NCBI GenBank assembly: GCA_008973525.1
Contig: WACJ01000318.1
Coordinates: 124,001 to 188,000, forward strand
DNA from: Stenopsyche tienmushanensis
Lineage: Eukaryota > Arthropoda > Insecta > Trichoptera > Stenopsychidae
DNA length: 64,000 bases
Direction: 5' to 3'
Positions 42,118 through 54,294 of this stretch are shown piece after piece. The translations under genes were made by a program, and so were the position numbers. Below the pieces are notes generated by a model that was not told the DNA's origin, searched no databases, and saw only the letters and a list, made by a program, of their open reading frames with translations. Positions within the stretch are counted from its first letter, which is position 1; the number at the start of each line of letters is the position of its first letter.

Positions 42118-43350
42118 ATCTGCACTATTAATATTTTACATGCGGATTAAAGCCGTGATCCTGGCAACTACGAATTTATTTTAATGGGGACTTGACGTCA
42201 CGCGGCCGGCGTATAACTGCTTCTGCGTCCAGTGGCTACTCAATGATTCATTCGATATGAGGAGATGACTGCAAAAAAGAGGATGCGACTATTGCACCGA
42301 ACAAATTCAAAATGTATATAAGATCTGCAAGATCTTCGTCGAGGCTGACGGCAATTGAAGTCATTAACACCACACATGACCTTTTTTCCCGCTACGAAAT
42401 ACGCACGAGTGCGGTCACTAACTTCCCCAGTGGGTGTGGTGACTGTTCGCAATTCGCGCAGTTCTCAAAATGTGGGTGACACGTGTCGATGTCGATGTCA
42501 TTCTGAAATGTTAAATTTGCAAAGCGCCGCAAAATTATAATTTCAAATTCGAACGATCGCCTAAGCTGATTTACAACCGATGTTGCTTCATCGCATCGAC
42601 AGAGATTAATTGAAACTCATTCTTGGCAGTCATCGACGATCTGATACTTGGGAAGCGCTAGCTCTGTACAATGGTGTCGACGAGTGTTCCACATAGGGTT
42701 TTCCCCATTGGGTTTGTGATGTGTAATGCTTACCTACATACAGAGCTCTGGTTGCCTGATGAAACTTGTTGTTGCGTTTACAAATCCCAGTATACATCAT
42801 CACATGTCTGCAGATAAGGCCTCGACCAGCTCCAACAATCCTGCGGCGTGTCCTTGAGTCCACTTTTTCCTCCTTGGCACACTGACGCAATGTGCAACTG
42901 ACCGTTATTATTTATCAATGAACCCGAATGTGATATCACTTTCCCACATAGCTATTACGATAACATTTTAACACTACCTCACACAATTGCAGATTAATGA
43001 ACAAATTATCAACGAGGAAATACAATAAGAACAAAGACATACCGCACTAAATTCCGGAATATTAATCGATTCGACTAACACTGCTTCCCTTTTAAACAGC
43101 AGCATCATCTCATCTACGAAATGCATTTTTAAAAATATAATAATTTGTAATATTTGATACTAATATTAACTATTTCAGTCCTCATGCCCATTACAATGTA
43201 CAATAATTTTATTTGATTTTTAGAGCCTAGTTTACGTTTTATTGTATTTGGGGCCTTTTGTATATCGCGTTGTACATCTTATTCACTCAATTGATATTAT
43301 CAATGATGCCATATCAAAGGTACGAGAAATAAGATATATGAATAACCAAT
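42118..43350. other. unassigned DNA, less AT-rich at 42150-42900
   Basis: No family match. Minus-strand 42630-42890 is open for 86 codons (with SRTRRRIVGAGRGLICR) and contains a GTAG|GTAAGC donor-like site at about 42734. No homology is recognised, so I do not call a gene. Confidence 0.3.
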
Positions 43351-43351
43351 T

Positions 43352-43740
43352 ACACCTAAACCTCTTTTTGTGCGATTTCGAAGTTATGCGGTTTTTTAAA
43401 TTTCATAATGAGTACGCATTGAGATATTTTGTATAAAATAGGAAATAAATCATCAACACTGACCGAAATTTGGAAAAAAATATGATTTGGGACTGTGTAA
43501 ATCATATTGCATCTGCTATCGCTGAATTACGACCACGCCCTTTATTATGGTTTAGATTTTTAAAAAAAATGATTTCATTTTTTTGCATTTTTCCAATGTT
43601 TTGACTTTTAAAAACTTTAGTTTAGTAACATTTAGTTTTTCTGTATTTTTATTAACTTTTTTTGTGCGATTTTGGATATATTTTATATAGCTGTTTCAAA
43701 GTTATGCGATATGGACTGCAAGAGCTTTCTTTTTAAAACA
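43352..43740 (+). mobile_element. deleted copy of the 10456-11480 TIR element
   Basis: TACACCTAAACCTCTTTTTG (43352) matches the left end. AGGAAATAAATCATCAACAC and GGACTGTGTAAATCATATTG match 10575-10660. Then the copy jumps to TTTTTGTGCGATTTTGGATA and GCTGTTTCAAAGTTATGCG, which match 11310-11360. The ~550-bp segment containing the right inverted arm is absent. The right terminus is lost. Confidence 0.65.
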
Positions 43741-43974
43741 ACGTATATAATTAATTTGCGTTTATATCAAACGTTCATCATTTACAAGGATCTTATAGGC
43801 CAACTTCCTGATGGTACTGATTGAGGAAATCGCCTTTAAATCTCAGAAAAAATATAAACAAGGTTGCCTTGAACAACAAGATGCATCGGAAGATAAATAT
43901 AATAATACATTATAAGTCACGGTTGATAAAAGATCATTCATAATTTAAAATTATGCTCACAGATCTTCGGGGCT

Positions 43975-44365
43975 TCGAACCGAAACTGAACCGAAATCCG
44001 TTATTTTTGCCGGAACTGAACCGATTCGAAAATATCGGGATTTTCGTGTGTAGTTTCGCTAAATTGATACGTCAGATAATATTTTAATGAACCCAAATTC
44101 CAGCTCGTAATCGCAGGTCATTGTTGTGTATTTTGTTTAGCTTTTCTCTTACTATATATTTGTTTTGTACCCAAACTGGGACTCCCAGATTTAAATATGT
44201 TTCCTAGTATTATGTACAACAATATGCGATTCCCAAACTTTCAATAAATAAGCGCCAAGTTAATATTCTGTCGTTGAATACCGTAAACGTAATCGAACCG
44301 ATATAATTGTTGTGAACTGAACCGTTTAGAAAACCGAAATAAAATAAAAAACGGTTCGAAATCCT
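43975..44365. mobile_element. short element with AACCGAA-rich inverted ends
   Basis: GGGGCTTCGAACCGAAACTG at the left and AAAACGGTTCGAAATCC at the right form imperfect inverted ends, with further GAACCG repeats inside. Related end sequence occurs at 49560-49620 and possibly 7085-7130. No coding capacity. Confidence 0.4.
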
Positions 44366-44429
44366 GCAGTTCAAATAGCATAAAGCCGAATTTTCGATCG
44401 TATCATTGGGTCCCGTCGAGATTGTATCG

Positions 44430-44690
44430 CTTTGAAAATGCCGCAAAACGTCCTAAAAGACGATGGAGTGGCCACAAGGTCTGTGTGTCCAATCGGTCTG
44501 CTTTTCGGATCACTGACACACGGAATGAGCGCCTTGCGATCGGACGAACATATCCACAGAGCATGGTCTGTGTCCATACACAAAAGAACAGTCAAAACAA
44601 TGGACTGAAAGGGGAAAACCAGCGCCAAAGAGGAAAAACAACCAACGGCAAATATTATGCGAACTTGTCTCTAACGTAAGCTTAGCCTAA
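44430..44690 (+). mobile_element. core-G joined to mariner (MAR-B) 3' segment
   Basis: Core-G (GTGGCCACAAGGTCTGTGTG … GAATGAGCGCCTTGCGATCG) is followed by ACAGTCAAAACAATGGACTG (SKQWTE) and CAACGGCAAATATTATGCGA (NGKYYAN, the catalytic-domain segment). The intermediate residues are deleted. No open frame spans it. Confidence 0.6.
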
Positions 44691-44694
44691 ATAG

Positions 44695-45725
44695 GGATTA
44701 TATGGGGGTGTGCTAAATTTTCGTAGACCAGTATTATACAACTCCTCTAGATTTGTATAGTTCTAAATAGGCTATTCTATGGATGGATTCCAAATAGATC
44801 AAAAGTTCGTTATTGATGAATGAATGTTTTACAAATATGGTCGCCAGCCACACCTTCTGTAGATTTGAACCCATGACGATTGAGTTAGTAATCTCTATAT
44901 ATAAAAGTGAATGTCTTTAGTATTCATCCGATTGCGATGAAACTTTGCTGAGTTTTTGGGATCACTCAAGAAGTTTTTTGAATTAGCACAACCGTTGTTT
45001 CTTTTTACAACAGCATTTTGATATAAAATACAAGAATGACATCAGATCAATAAAAAACACATTAATGATAATAATTTTCTCTTATTAAATCATTATCATT
45101 TTTCGATGATAATAATTTTGAACCCGATCATGACCTTATAACTGGAATAAAAATCTTAAAGTCTCTATACGATATCATCATTATAACTGAACCGCATAAG
45201 GTCATAAGATTTAAGCTATCTTCGTAGAAATGCGAAATAAAATCATGAGTAATACTGGGCGAGATATTCAAATTTTCGACCATAATTGGTTTTTGATTAA
45301 AATTAAAATAGGAAACAAGATAAGAGCATTTCGAAACTGTTGCGCTAATCACACCTCGATAAAAATGAATGAATGAATACAGCAAGGACCTTTCGAAGCA
45401 TTCAAAAAAAAATAATCAAACGATTTCCATGTAAAATATTCAGATAATCGCGGACGAATAAAACGGGAAATTCCCAATAAAAATAGCAGATTGCATAAAC
45501 AATTTTTTATCATGATAGCATTAAATTCTAAGAAGTTTAATGCTGTTGTTGCATTATCGTCATGATGAAAAAAATCCATTGTAAGATGAATTTCATCAAC
45601 TTGTTCGCTTCATTTAATTATTTGGCAAATTCATCCAATTCGAAGATATTTTTCCACCCTATAGGTTATATTGTTTTTTTCTTGGATACGATTATTGAAG
45701 TGCTATAAATGCTTTTAACCGTTTC
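44695..45725. other. unassigned AT-rich DNA
   Basis: Around 44895-44960 there is a TATATAAAAGTGAATG…TTCATCCGATTGCGATGAAAC string, similar to common arthropod repeat ends, but no element can be delimited. Confidence 0.35.
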
Positions 45726-45734
45726 AGTTCATAA

Positions 45735-46190
45735 GGCACCCAAGGCGGGCAGCTCCCCGCCCCCACGTGCTCGTTGGGATGGTCGCGCTAACGTACGGGT
45801 CCGTTCTTCTATCGGACCGTGATGTTGCTGGACAAATGGATGGGAATAGACGGGCGTCGAATAGAAATACTCTCTTCTCTAAATAGCTATTTATTCCACA
45901 CGAGAGAGAGATCTGGCTGCAGGAGGGACGACTTCCCGCGGTCAAGGCTAACCGACTACTCTCCCGACTCCCGCTTCCTGCACGTCACCACCCAACCGAC
46001 AATGGCGCACGCGCAAGCAGCGATCCGTCGGTATGCATATGCAATGGCTCCGTAGGGCCACAAGAGATGGCGCTGTTATAATAACACATTTCATCTGAAG
46101 AGAGACGGAAGATGTCGCTGTTAATCCGGCGAATTAAATTTGCTCAGATTAACAGCGCTATTACGTGGGGATGCTAAATCGTCGCCGTAA
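45735..46190 (-). repeat. LTR-H copy 11 (near full length)
   Basis: One of the most complete copies. It runs from GGCACCCAAGGCGGGCAGCT through GGTCCGTTCTTCTATCGGAC, GTCGAATAGAAATACTCTCT, GAGAGAGATCTGGCTGCAGG, GCGCAAGCAGCGATCCGTCG and GAGAGACGGAAGATGTCGCT. It ends at TTGCTCAGATTAACAGCGCT, which matches the 5' boundary of copy 9. In sense (minus) orientation its AATAAA lies at about 45890. Confidence 0.6.
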
Positions 46191-46284
46191 ACTTCCACAA
46201 GAATTCGATGCTCTTCAACTGAACTTTTCTTCTAATTAAAGCAGGAAACCAAAACCTCTTGCAAATGCTGCTTAGTTAACACAA

Positions 46285-46372
46285 AATTTGACTTTTTGCG
46301 CCTCAAGCTCAATTGTGCCCGTAGCGGGCGCCTGCTTTGCTACCCCGTTGTTACGGCCCTACGAATAAATCT
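46285..46372 (+). mobile_element. 3' end remnant of the CAGRGCCGTAAC element family
   Basis: TTGCGCCTCAAGCTCAATTG, CGTAGCGGGCGCCTGCTTTG and TGTTACGGCCCTACG match the right end of 36584-37517 (37440-37517). Confidence 0.55.
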
Positions 46373-46436
46373 TCTACAGCATATAAAAATGTGTGCTATT
46401 GCTTCTGCAATGTCTCCTATATCACGTTCTACCGCA

Positions 46437-46965
46437 TTACTGGAACTTACTAAAGGTCTTTTCAGTTAAGCTTAAGTTGTTTCTTAGTTTTAAATCTAAA
46501 GAATTCCAACTGAAACGCAGTGGCAATCTGTGTCTACCTACTGCATATGCACACGCCATTATAGTGGCAGGTTCTTTACTAGTTTTGTACCCAGGTGAAG
46601 TATTTTCACGTCTTGAGGTTAAAGATTTGTTGGACAGATTTTTTTTACAATTTAAGCCGGTCTCATCAACATAGTATATAAATTCTTCGTCGATTTCTTC
46701 CTTGTCCACAAATAGCTTCAATGTGTTTGCCGAAATTATGTCAGGATAAAACTTTTCCCCATGAATTTCAAGTTCTCTGATACCATGTCGTCCTTTAAAA
46801 TTTTCAAGCCAATCCAAACTTGCTTTGAAGATGGAATCTCCATTTAATTTTGTATTGTAAAATATAGCTTTTTCACGCAATAATGGACCAGATATTGGCA
46901 GCCAAGTTGATCGTCTTTGTATGAACTAAATCAAAATACACTCTTCAAGTTCTGTATTTCCTGAT
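46437..46965 (-). pseudogene. Tigger/jerky-like (pogo superfamily) transposase fragment
   Basis: On the minus strand an open frame of 147 codons holds KASLDWLENFKGRHGIRELE (end of the CENP-B-type DNA-binding region). EFIYYVDETGLNCKKN follows, in which the Asp of VDETGLN is the first residue of the catalytic DDE/D triad, and then KEPATIMACAYAVGRHRLPL. Upstream of its first Met the homology continues in another frame toward 46965. The C-terminal catalytic residues are missing. In living relatives this protein cuts and pastes its element. Here it is a truncated remnant. A terminus-like CGGATAATCGACGTTCTATT lies at about 47075. Confidence 0.8.
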
Positions 46966-48305
46966 TTTTTCATAATCTTCGCTCTGAGCCTCCATATTCT
47001 GATATTAAACAATTAGTAAACTTTGGAAATCAGCAAATTATAACTTTTTTATTTTACTTCGATCCGGATAATCGACGTTCTATTGTATTCAGTATTACAA
47101 CACTATCCAAATGCACGTTGCCATATTAAAAAAGCGAAAAATACAACTACCCACATTAGCGCATTTGATAAAAGAAGTGGAACACTTTCTGCACTAATCG
47201 AGCTCATTATATCCAGTCGTTAAGATTTATTATGTACTCATGTGATTCCATCGACTATGCGTGTCCTGAATGTCAATATCCTGACCATTTGTTGATAAAT
47301 ATGCACGCTCTCTGTATTCAATTTGCGGTTTGCTAAAGCACCATGCACAATGTCTGGTAATACCAAATCTAAAACCCCCTAGTTCTCAGAATGTCGCTGT
47401 TTTTAGTAACTGAATATCCCCCCGGGCACTCGATTAGCGCTGTGTAATACAAACACTATCGTAAATGAATCACATTTGATTGAAAAGGATGTGCTTTTTA
47501 ATCCCTAAATTATCATTGCGACACAATGGGATGACTACACATAATTCATATGCTAAATATCTCATGAATCACAAGCACGTACGTTCAAAATGTGCTCGCT
47601 AACATCATTCGGTTGGTCCATTAAAAACAACGGATTTGTTTAATTCAAGCGAAAATTCTCCAAAAGAATGCCTTATGACCTCGTGAAAGACATTTTCACA
47701 TACTTTCAGCGCTGTTTACGTTTGAATTTTAAGATTTATTGGATGAGCTCCCACGTGAAGTCGGAGCACGTAGGGTATTCAGACATTTGCTCAAACTCAT
47801 TGCGATTGTCCTGGCAAATTTGCTCTGAATATTAATTATTGTCTGGCAAACAGAGCTACTTAAAGCAATGACTAAAACAACGGACGGACAGGTAGACATA
47901 GCTGTTTCGCACGCGTTCCAAACATGGTTGTTCGTATTTGTTTACTCGGTGTTGAGAATTCTTTCGGACTTGGACAAACATCGTAGATCACGTTCTATCC
48001 TCGAGCACCTCATCCAGCGAAGAAGAGCGATCTGCAGTCGGTTACATCACATGTAAATGTAGAGCCAGATATCTAAAAACGGTATTATGCCACTGCACAT
48101 AGAAAAAAATTGACCCCTATGGAACACAGGTAATGCTTAATGATCAATATATTGAAAATAATGTATACTTACAATCGACTTCCTTATAGAATTTTCTATT
48201 ATTTCATATCCAAAAATATTAAGTATTAATATAGTAAACTGAAATATTATTATATATTAGGGGAACCTTAGGGGGATAGTTTTTTTTTGTAGAATTATTG
48301 TTAAA
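46966..48305. other. unassigned DNA
   Basis: Apart from the possible Tigger terminus at 47072-47092, nothing recognisable. Confidence 0.35.
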
Positions 48306-48317
48306 CATTTTTTTGTC

Positions 48318-48390
48318 AGCGGTCTGAAAGACGGACCAGTTGGACACACAAACCTTGTGGCCACTCCCTCCTCTTTTAGGTCAATATTGA
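48318..48390 (-). repeat. core-G repeat copy (partial)
   Basis: GTCAGCGGTCTGAAAGACGG and TTGGACACACAAACCTTGTG are the inverted core. Confidence 0.55.
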
Positions 48391-48414
48391 TTAATTATTG
48401 CTTAAGGGGTGAAC

Positions 48415-48600
48415 CAATAACGGAAAGAAAAGCTTCGAATTTCGATATCGACGCACTAAAATCCCTAATCTAATCAGATTCGCGGCAAACAATCGAGGAG
48501 TTATCGCAACGACTACGATTCCCATGGATCAATATGTAAACAAATTTAAAATGCATCGATAAAATGAATAGGATTGATGCTATGGAATAGGATGGTTATC
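48415..48600 (+). pseudogene. mariner HTH fragment (MAR-J)
   Basis: The plus strand reads SNFDIDALKSLI-stop-SDSRQTIEELSQRL and KCIDKMNRIDAME, the same segment as 1147-1415. It has two stops. Confidence 0.6.
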
Positions 48601-48604
48601 CGTG

Positions 48605-48890
48605 ATCGTACAGATTATAGAAAATGCCGCATAAAGCCCCAAAAGAGGACGGAGTGGTCATGAGGTCTGTATGCCTAATCGGTCCGCTTTTCGGACCGCT
48701 GATATGACGAATGAGCGCCTCGCAATCGGATGCTATACCTTAACATAACGATAACGAAAAAAAGGATTAAACAATTAGCACATATTATAAAAACGAACAG
48801 AGTCAGTTTTGGTTCATGTAAAGTAGAATGGTTGAGTAAAATCATGTGCGAGTCTCGACCGGATCGATATCGGGTGGACGATTTTCGCCA
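48605..48890 (+). mobile_element. composite: core-G plus tail
   Basis: GATCGTACAGATTATAGAAA precedes core-G (48625-48745). The tail TTCATGTAAAGTAGAATGGT and GAGTCTCGACCGGATCG then run directly into LTR-H copy 12. Same order as 23950-24365 and 39190-39500. Confidence 0.55.
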
Positions 48891-48892
48891 GA

Positions 48893-49245
48893 TTAACAGC
48901 ATCTTCCGTCTCTCTTTAGGTGCAATGTGCTATTTTAACAGCGTCATCTTCTGTGGCGATGCGGGGACATTGCACCTACAATTACCGACCGATCTCTTCT
49001 TGCGCGTAGATCATTGCCGGTTAGGTGGTGACACACAGGTGGCGGAAGTCGGGAAAAGTCGTCAGTTGGCCTTGGCTGTGGGAGGACGTCCTTCTCGCAG
49101 TCAGATCTTTTTCTCTTTAGTGCTGAATAAAAAGTTACATATAGAAGAGAGTATTTTAGTTCGAAGCTCATCCACTCCCATCCATCCGTTCGGCTGTACA
49201 TGATCCGATAGAAGAACAGATCCGTGCGTTAGCGCAGCCATCCAA
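48893..49245 (+). repeat. LTR-H copy 12 with polyadenylation signal
   Basis: Sense copy: AACAGCATCTTCCGTCTCTC, GCGGGGACATTGCACCTACA, CTTCTTGCGCGTAGATC, CTCGCAGTCAGATCTTTTTC, then AATAAA at 49126-49131. It ends near CGTGCGTTAGCGCAGCCA. Confidence 0.6.
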
Positions 49246-49249
49246 AATA

Positions 49250-49620
49250 CGGAAATTAAACTGAGAAGTTTAAAAGCATCTCCCTTATTTGCTTGCCTGA
49301 GAGATAAAATATTCAAAAATGCAGCTAAAGTGGAAGTGCATTTGAAATTGTTTTTTGCTTCCAAATCAGAAAGCTTTCACCAAAAAAATAGGATCTGCCA
49401 AAGCGATGGGAATTCAATACATTTTCGAATAGTTTCGGGTCCCTTTAATACAATAGATACGAGTTCAAACACAGTTTGTAGGAACAATTTAAATGTGTGA
49501 GATAGTAATTAAAAAGAGAGAGTAGTTAAAACATTATATAAAAATAATTAGAATTTTATAAGGGCTTCGAACCGTAATAAAATCGAACCAAAACCGAAAT
49601 TTAAAAAATAATGGTTCGAA
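49250..49620. other. unassigned DNA
   Basis: 49560-49620 carries AACCGAA-rich sequence related to the element at 43975. The rest shows nothing. Confidence 0.35.
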
Positions 49621-49624
49621 GAGT

Positions 49625-49920
49625 TTTTAGTTTTTTAACAGTGCCATCTTCTGTGGCGCTGCGGGAATATTGCACATGCAATGCCGACCGATTGCTTCTT
49701 GCGCATGCACCGTTGTCGACTAGGTGGTGACATGCAAGAGGTGAAAGTTGGCCTTGGCTGCGGGAGGACGTCCTTCTCGCAGCCAGATCTCTCTCTCTCG
49801 TGCTGAATAAAAAGTTACTTGGATAAGAGAGCATTTTTATCTAATGCCCGTCCACCCCGTCCATCCATCCGGCTACACATGATCCGAAATAAAAACGGAC
49901 ACGTGCGTCAGCACGGCTAT
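49625..49920 (+). repeat. LTR-H copy 13
   Basis: CAGTGCCATCTTCTGTGGCG, GACCGATTGCTTCTTGCGCA, CCTTGGCTGCGGGAGGACGT and CGCAGCCAGATCTCTCTCTC, with AATAAA at 49806-49811. Same orientation as copy 12 and ~380 bp away. The internal space is far too short for a retrotransposon body, so this is not a full element. Confidence 0.6.
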
Positions 49921-49924
49921 TTTG

Positions 49925-51175
49925 TTCTTGGAAAGATTTAGTTATTATTAAAAAATCAATACTGTTTCATTGCACAATATCACAATCGGCTCCTAACCAC
50001 ATGTCAAGAGATCATTTTCAATATTTACACAGATTTCAAAGTCAATACTCCAATTCTCACATATTTGCAGCAATATTCGATGATTTACTTCCTTTTCGGC
50101 GATGATTGCCGCTAAAATGCGCTAATGAAGGAAGTATAAAAATTATTGAAACGTGTGAGAGCTTTTGAGGACCCAATTAACGATACATAACATTGGGAAA
50201 ACCATTGGTCACAGAATGATAAATTGGGATTTTCGCTGATTTTACACATCAGCTTACTATAATATTTTTATTTGCATAAAGGACTTTTTATAGCGAAAAA
50301 TAAACGTTTACCGACCGATTAGCTGTTGGCATCTAATTGATATATTTCAATGCATTCGTGGCATAAATTGAACGATAAGATCGATTGCTATTCATTTTCC
50401 GAGATTTATCAAAGACTTTTCATCATAAAAAAGGCAGGGAAATATATATATTTTTTTAATGAATGAAATCTATTTTTGTAAAAGAGTCCTTATTAAATGC
50501 AGGGAATAGCTACTGCATATCAAGGTGTCCATTTTTTTGCGGATGTGGGAATATGGTTAAAGCCACATCACTAACGTCATTTGGCTTTATATAACAATCA
50601 AATTAAAACATTTATGTCTTAACTGTCGACATTGTGACAATCGAATATATTATAGAGTATTATTCTTGTCTTGACAATGTCATTAGTCTTTGTAGCAAAA
50701 TGCTAGTCCTTAGGGTCATCGTTAGAAAGCAATCGGATGAATCATAGGAAATAGATATAGATTTTTTCCTGGTACTGGATGGTCATAGCGAGGAGCTATT
50801 TTTTTGGGTCCACATCTTCGGCGAAGACTGTTTGCTACCAATCTCACGCTAACAGTAGACAGGAAAAATGTTGAAATAATACCTGAGATAGGTAATAACA
50901 TCTAAACACGGCATGCGAGCCAAATACGATGACATTTGTTTGCGTTCTTAGTTTGCTAACAAAATTTGTCAAAATAAACACTCGAGGTGGTCACACTCGA
51001 TTTTGGCATGTCCCAGTCGTAGTAAAGGTACGTGAGGCAAAAAATGGCCATTGATAATTCACAAAAATCAATATTTCCAATACAAATTTATTGCATTGTG
51101 CATTGAATTTATTAAATTTAGCTTCACGTGACATATTTTCATACAAACACCGAGGATGACATATCATTTTATCGC
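49925..51175. other. unassigned AT-rich DNA
   Basis: Nothing recognisable. Confidence 0.35.
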
Positions 51176-51179
51176 GTAG

Positions 51180-51490
51180 ACGAGTAAACGCGCATATGTG
51201 CGTTCGGACGGAGTGATACAGAAAGAGTAGGTCGTGCTGCAAAGGTACCCCTACACGTCTAAATATTGCGATAATCATAATAAATAACATAAAACCACAT
51301 CGACCCAAATTTATCGATTTCAAGCCTTAACAAATGCATTATTATGTTACTAAAATTGCAAACACGCATATGTATTGTTTATGTTTATACGAAGATATGA
51401 ACGAATATTACGTACTATCAACAGTGTTAAGGTTAATTTATTGATATAAAAATTTTCCCATACGCTGCGCTAAATATTCTGACAAAAACT
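51180..51490 (+). repeat. repeats K and E in tandem
   Basis: CGCATATGTGCGTTC and AAAGGTACCCCTACACGTCT (repeat K) pass into ACATCGACCCAAATTTATCG, AACACGCATATGTATTGTTT and GTTAAGGTTAATTTATTGAT (repeat E). The same K then E order, split by LTR-H copy 6, occurs at 21630-22250. K and E may therefore be parts of one longer element. Confidence 0.55.
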
Positions 51491-51544
51491 ATGTAAATAA
51501 TATCTTAATAAATATTTAGTCCTCAACGGTATTTTGCAAAACCT

Positions 51545-51910
51545 CGTAGGATGCCAAAGGGTTAAGCAAAAAGAAATTTGTAAACATTTTTTTTTTTGAG
51601 TTTTTTTGAGATATCTTAGACTATTAAAACCTTCCTATTTATACAACAACCCTTTGCGATCCTAAAAAAAAAGTTGTTCGCGAGAGCGCGCGTCAAGGGT
51701 CGACAAAGGACCCACCGTCTATATTTAACTCAATTTAATATTAACTCACCGATCAAAGGGTTAATCGACTTTTTCTTTGGTTCCGACAAATAGTTAAAAG
51801 ATATGTTTCAAGATATTATACATTTTCCTGCAAATATTCGAATTGTGTCTATCTCAACTCTTTGCGGTCCTATGTCGAGTCTGGCTCGACATTTTGTTTC
51901 TACATTTTTC
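51545..51910. mobile_element. piggyBac-like terminal motifs
   Basis: GCCAAAGGGTTAAGC (51553), CAACCCTTTGCGATCC (51645), ATCAAAGGGTTAATCGAC (51756) and CTTTGCGGTCCTATGTCGAG with the palindrome-like GTCGAGTCTGGCTCGAC (about 51857-51890) have the CCCTTTG/TTAA terminal style of piggyBac-like elements. Several ends are piled up, so no single element can be delimited and no transposase is present. Confidence 0.35.
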
Positions 51911-51911
51911 T

Positions 51912-54055
51912 CCCACTCAGATTTAAAATTATGTGATTTTATTTTGCGTATCGTGTTTAGGACAGTATCTAGTATTTTTATCAGTATTAGGATCCTTCAT
52001 AGTGTTTCGCCTACCTTCTAGAGATACAAAGGAAAGGGTCTGTTGCCCGGATAAAATCCTAAGCACAAACCTAAACAATGACTCTTAACGCACGCTTTCG
52101 TGTGCATCTCCGATTAAACTTACGATATTTTTGAACGAAACATATAATATTCATAATATTTTTGTTCGAAACCAACGAATATACAAAATAAAATTTTAAA
52201 AAATCTGGTCTCCATTTAGGCCAATTTTTTGAGAGATATAATACATTATCTATATGTAAACTATAAAATAAAATGCCTCTGTATAATATATTAGTAAAAT
52301 ATACAACTTTGATAATAAAAAAATTATTAAATAATAACGTGATTATGAGATAAAACATATTAGTATCAATGTGTCATTGTACGAGGATCTTCTTTTTTAT
52401 AAATACAAATTTTAGAGCAAAAGCATAATTCATTTTCGTTCGTACGTTCGTCGTTAACCATTTGAAGAGTACAGTCGCATATTTGCGATCGAATTGATAT
52501 ATAATGATTTATTTGTATACAATCTTTATTAACGCTGCGCGGTCCTGAGATATAAGTGGATTTGTACAGACGATAAGTGGTGGAAATGCAAATATAGCAT
52601 CTACGTTTAAGTAATTTTAAACTCCTACGATATTTATATTATAACACAAATTAATAAAAAACAATCAAATTTCTACTTTGCGACCGAAATTTTGCACACA
52701 TTTTAACAAAGTTTTGTTTCAGTCACAATGTAAATCAAGAAGGTTACAGTCTACCAATCTTTCAACGTTGCGTACATTAATGAGAATTTTTAACATCTGA
52801 ATAATTACACACACCGGCGTTAAATTTAAATGTACAAAGCTGCTTTTTTGTCTACAAGTAGTTTATGTTAATTGTTGTTAAATCAACGTCGTTTAATTTC
52901 GATACAAGGTAGTTAGGGCTTCGGTAGACGTGGCTAAAATTGTAGTGCGGGAACTTAATTTAAGTACATAGTACATAGAAAAGTATTATAAATGTCACAA
53001 ATTCGCATATGGGATTATAAAAATATTGATGATCTAAGCGTTGATTTTAAATTAATTCAAGATGCAAATTTAAACATTGCATTTGAGTAATAAAGACTTA
53101 CTTTAAGATCTTGAATACAAAAAAAAAACATTATTGAAATTAACATTTTATGCATTTAGAAGTAATTTCGTATATTTTCGTATAATCACAATGCATTTTT
53201 TTGCTTTATTGGAACAAATCATCATGACAAAACATTTTCAAAGAGTCGTATTTAAAATACCTCAAGGTTTTGCGGTAATCAAATATGCGTATTTATTAAC
53301 GTAATAAACAGCAGGAAAACAGTTAATGCGCTTTAAATTTGAATCATACCTTAAAAATAATGAGAAATGTTTTATAAAAAGTGTTAAAAGCATGACGAAG
53401 ACATATTAAAAATAATAGTCAAAAACGACTTTCGATTGAGAAACCCAATCAAGAATCTCAGCCGAATGATTGAACGAAACTATTCCCATTTTTTATTTTA
53501 AAAAAATGCATTCATTTGAATTTTGTGATGATGAGACATCAACAGTTTGGGTGCTAAAATTTACATATTGCAATTCGAATGCATACTGATCGCAATCACC
53601 TCAAGTTGATAAATGTTATAACTTGTCGTTTGCAAAAATGCGTCGGACGTCAGCATATTGAGTTATCCTTATGTGGTTATAAATCAGCTTTTATTGTGCA
53701 AAACTTTATGAGGAAAACCGTAGAATTTTTATATCTTTGGACGAAACTTGAATATGACATCCCTCCGTGCATACCGAAGCAAATTTTGATTTTTTCCCAA
53801 ATGAAGCCAAACAGAAGAAGACATCGTCGATATCACCTGATTACACCCAGTATCATATGACACCAGTGTAGTAATTGACAAACGAAAATATTACAAAATA
53901 ATATGTCACGAATATAAGTTTAGCAATTTTATAATTGCTAATTTTTTTAACCAAACAATTTATAAAATAAATTAAGGTCGTCAATAAAAAGTAAATATTT
54001 TGCCTATCATGTGAATTTATCCAAGTGCATTTTCAGTTTGATCAACATTATTTTG
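51912..54055. other. unassigned AT-rich DNA
   Basis: 52525-52565 carries a small repeat E piece (CGCTGCGCGGTCCTGAGATA). Nothing else recognised. Confidence 0.35.
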
Positions 54056-54059
54056 CAAA

Positions 54060-54290
54060 AATAAGAGAGTCATCCAAAAAACTTTTTTATGAAGTTCTGC
54101 CTTGGAAGATAACCCATTTTTTATACTCTGTCACTAGTCGATGCAAAAAAGATTCATGCTTTTGTCTTGCACAAAAATAAATACATGTGGCAACTTGGTC
54201 TAGTAGGTTTGCGGGTGACAAGTTGAGACCCAAACGTCGTAATTTGAAACCATTCCAATGCGATTCAAATGCCTCACCACCGTAAATTGA
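54060..54290 (-). pseudogene. mariner transposase middle fragment (MAR-F)
   Basis: Inverse homologue of 37530-37790 (TCACTAGTCGATGCAAAAAA, GAGACCCAAACGTCGTAATT). The minus strand reads SKYDVWV and HESFLHRLVT, the segment leading to the first catalytic Asp, and then breaks. Confidence 0.65.
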
Positions 54291-54294
54291 TTGA

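Noticed and set aside
46393..46674. 93-codon plus-strand open frame
   Set aside because: Antisense to the Tigger-like transposase fragment, which has clear catalytic motifs.
48893..49920. LTR-H copies 12 and 13 as a complete LTR retrotransposon
   Set aside because: They share orientation, but the ~380 bp between them cannot hold gag-pol and shows no such sequence.
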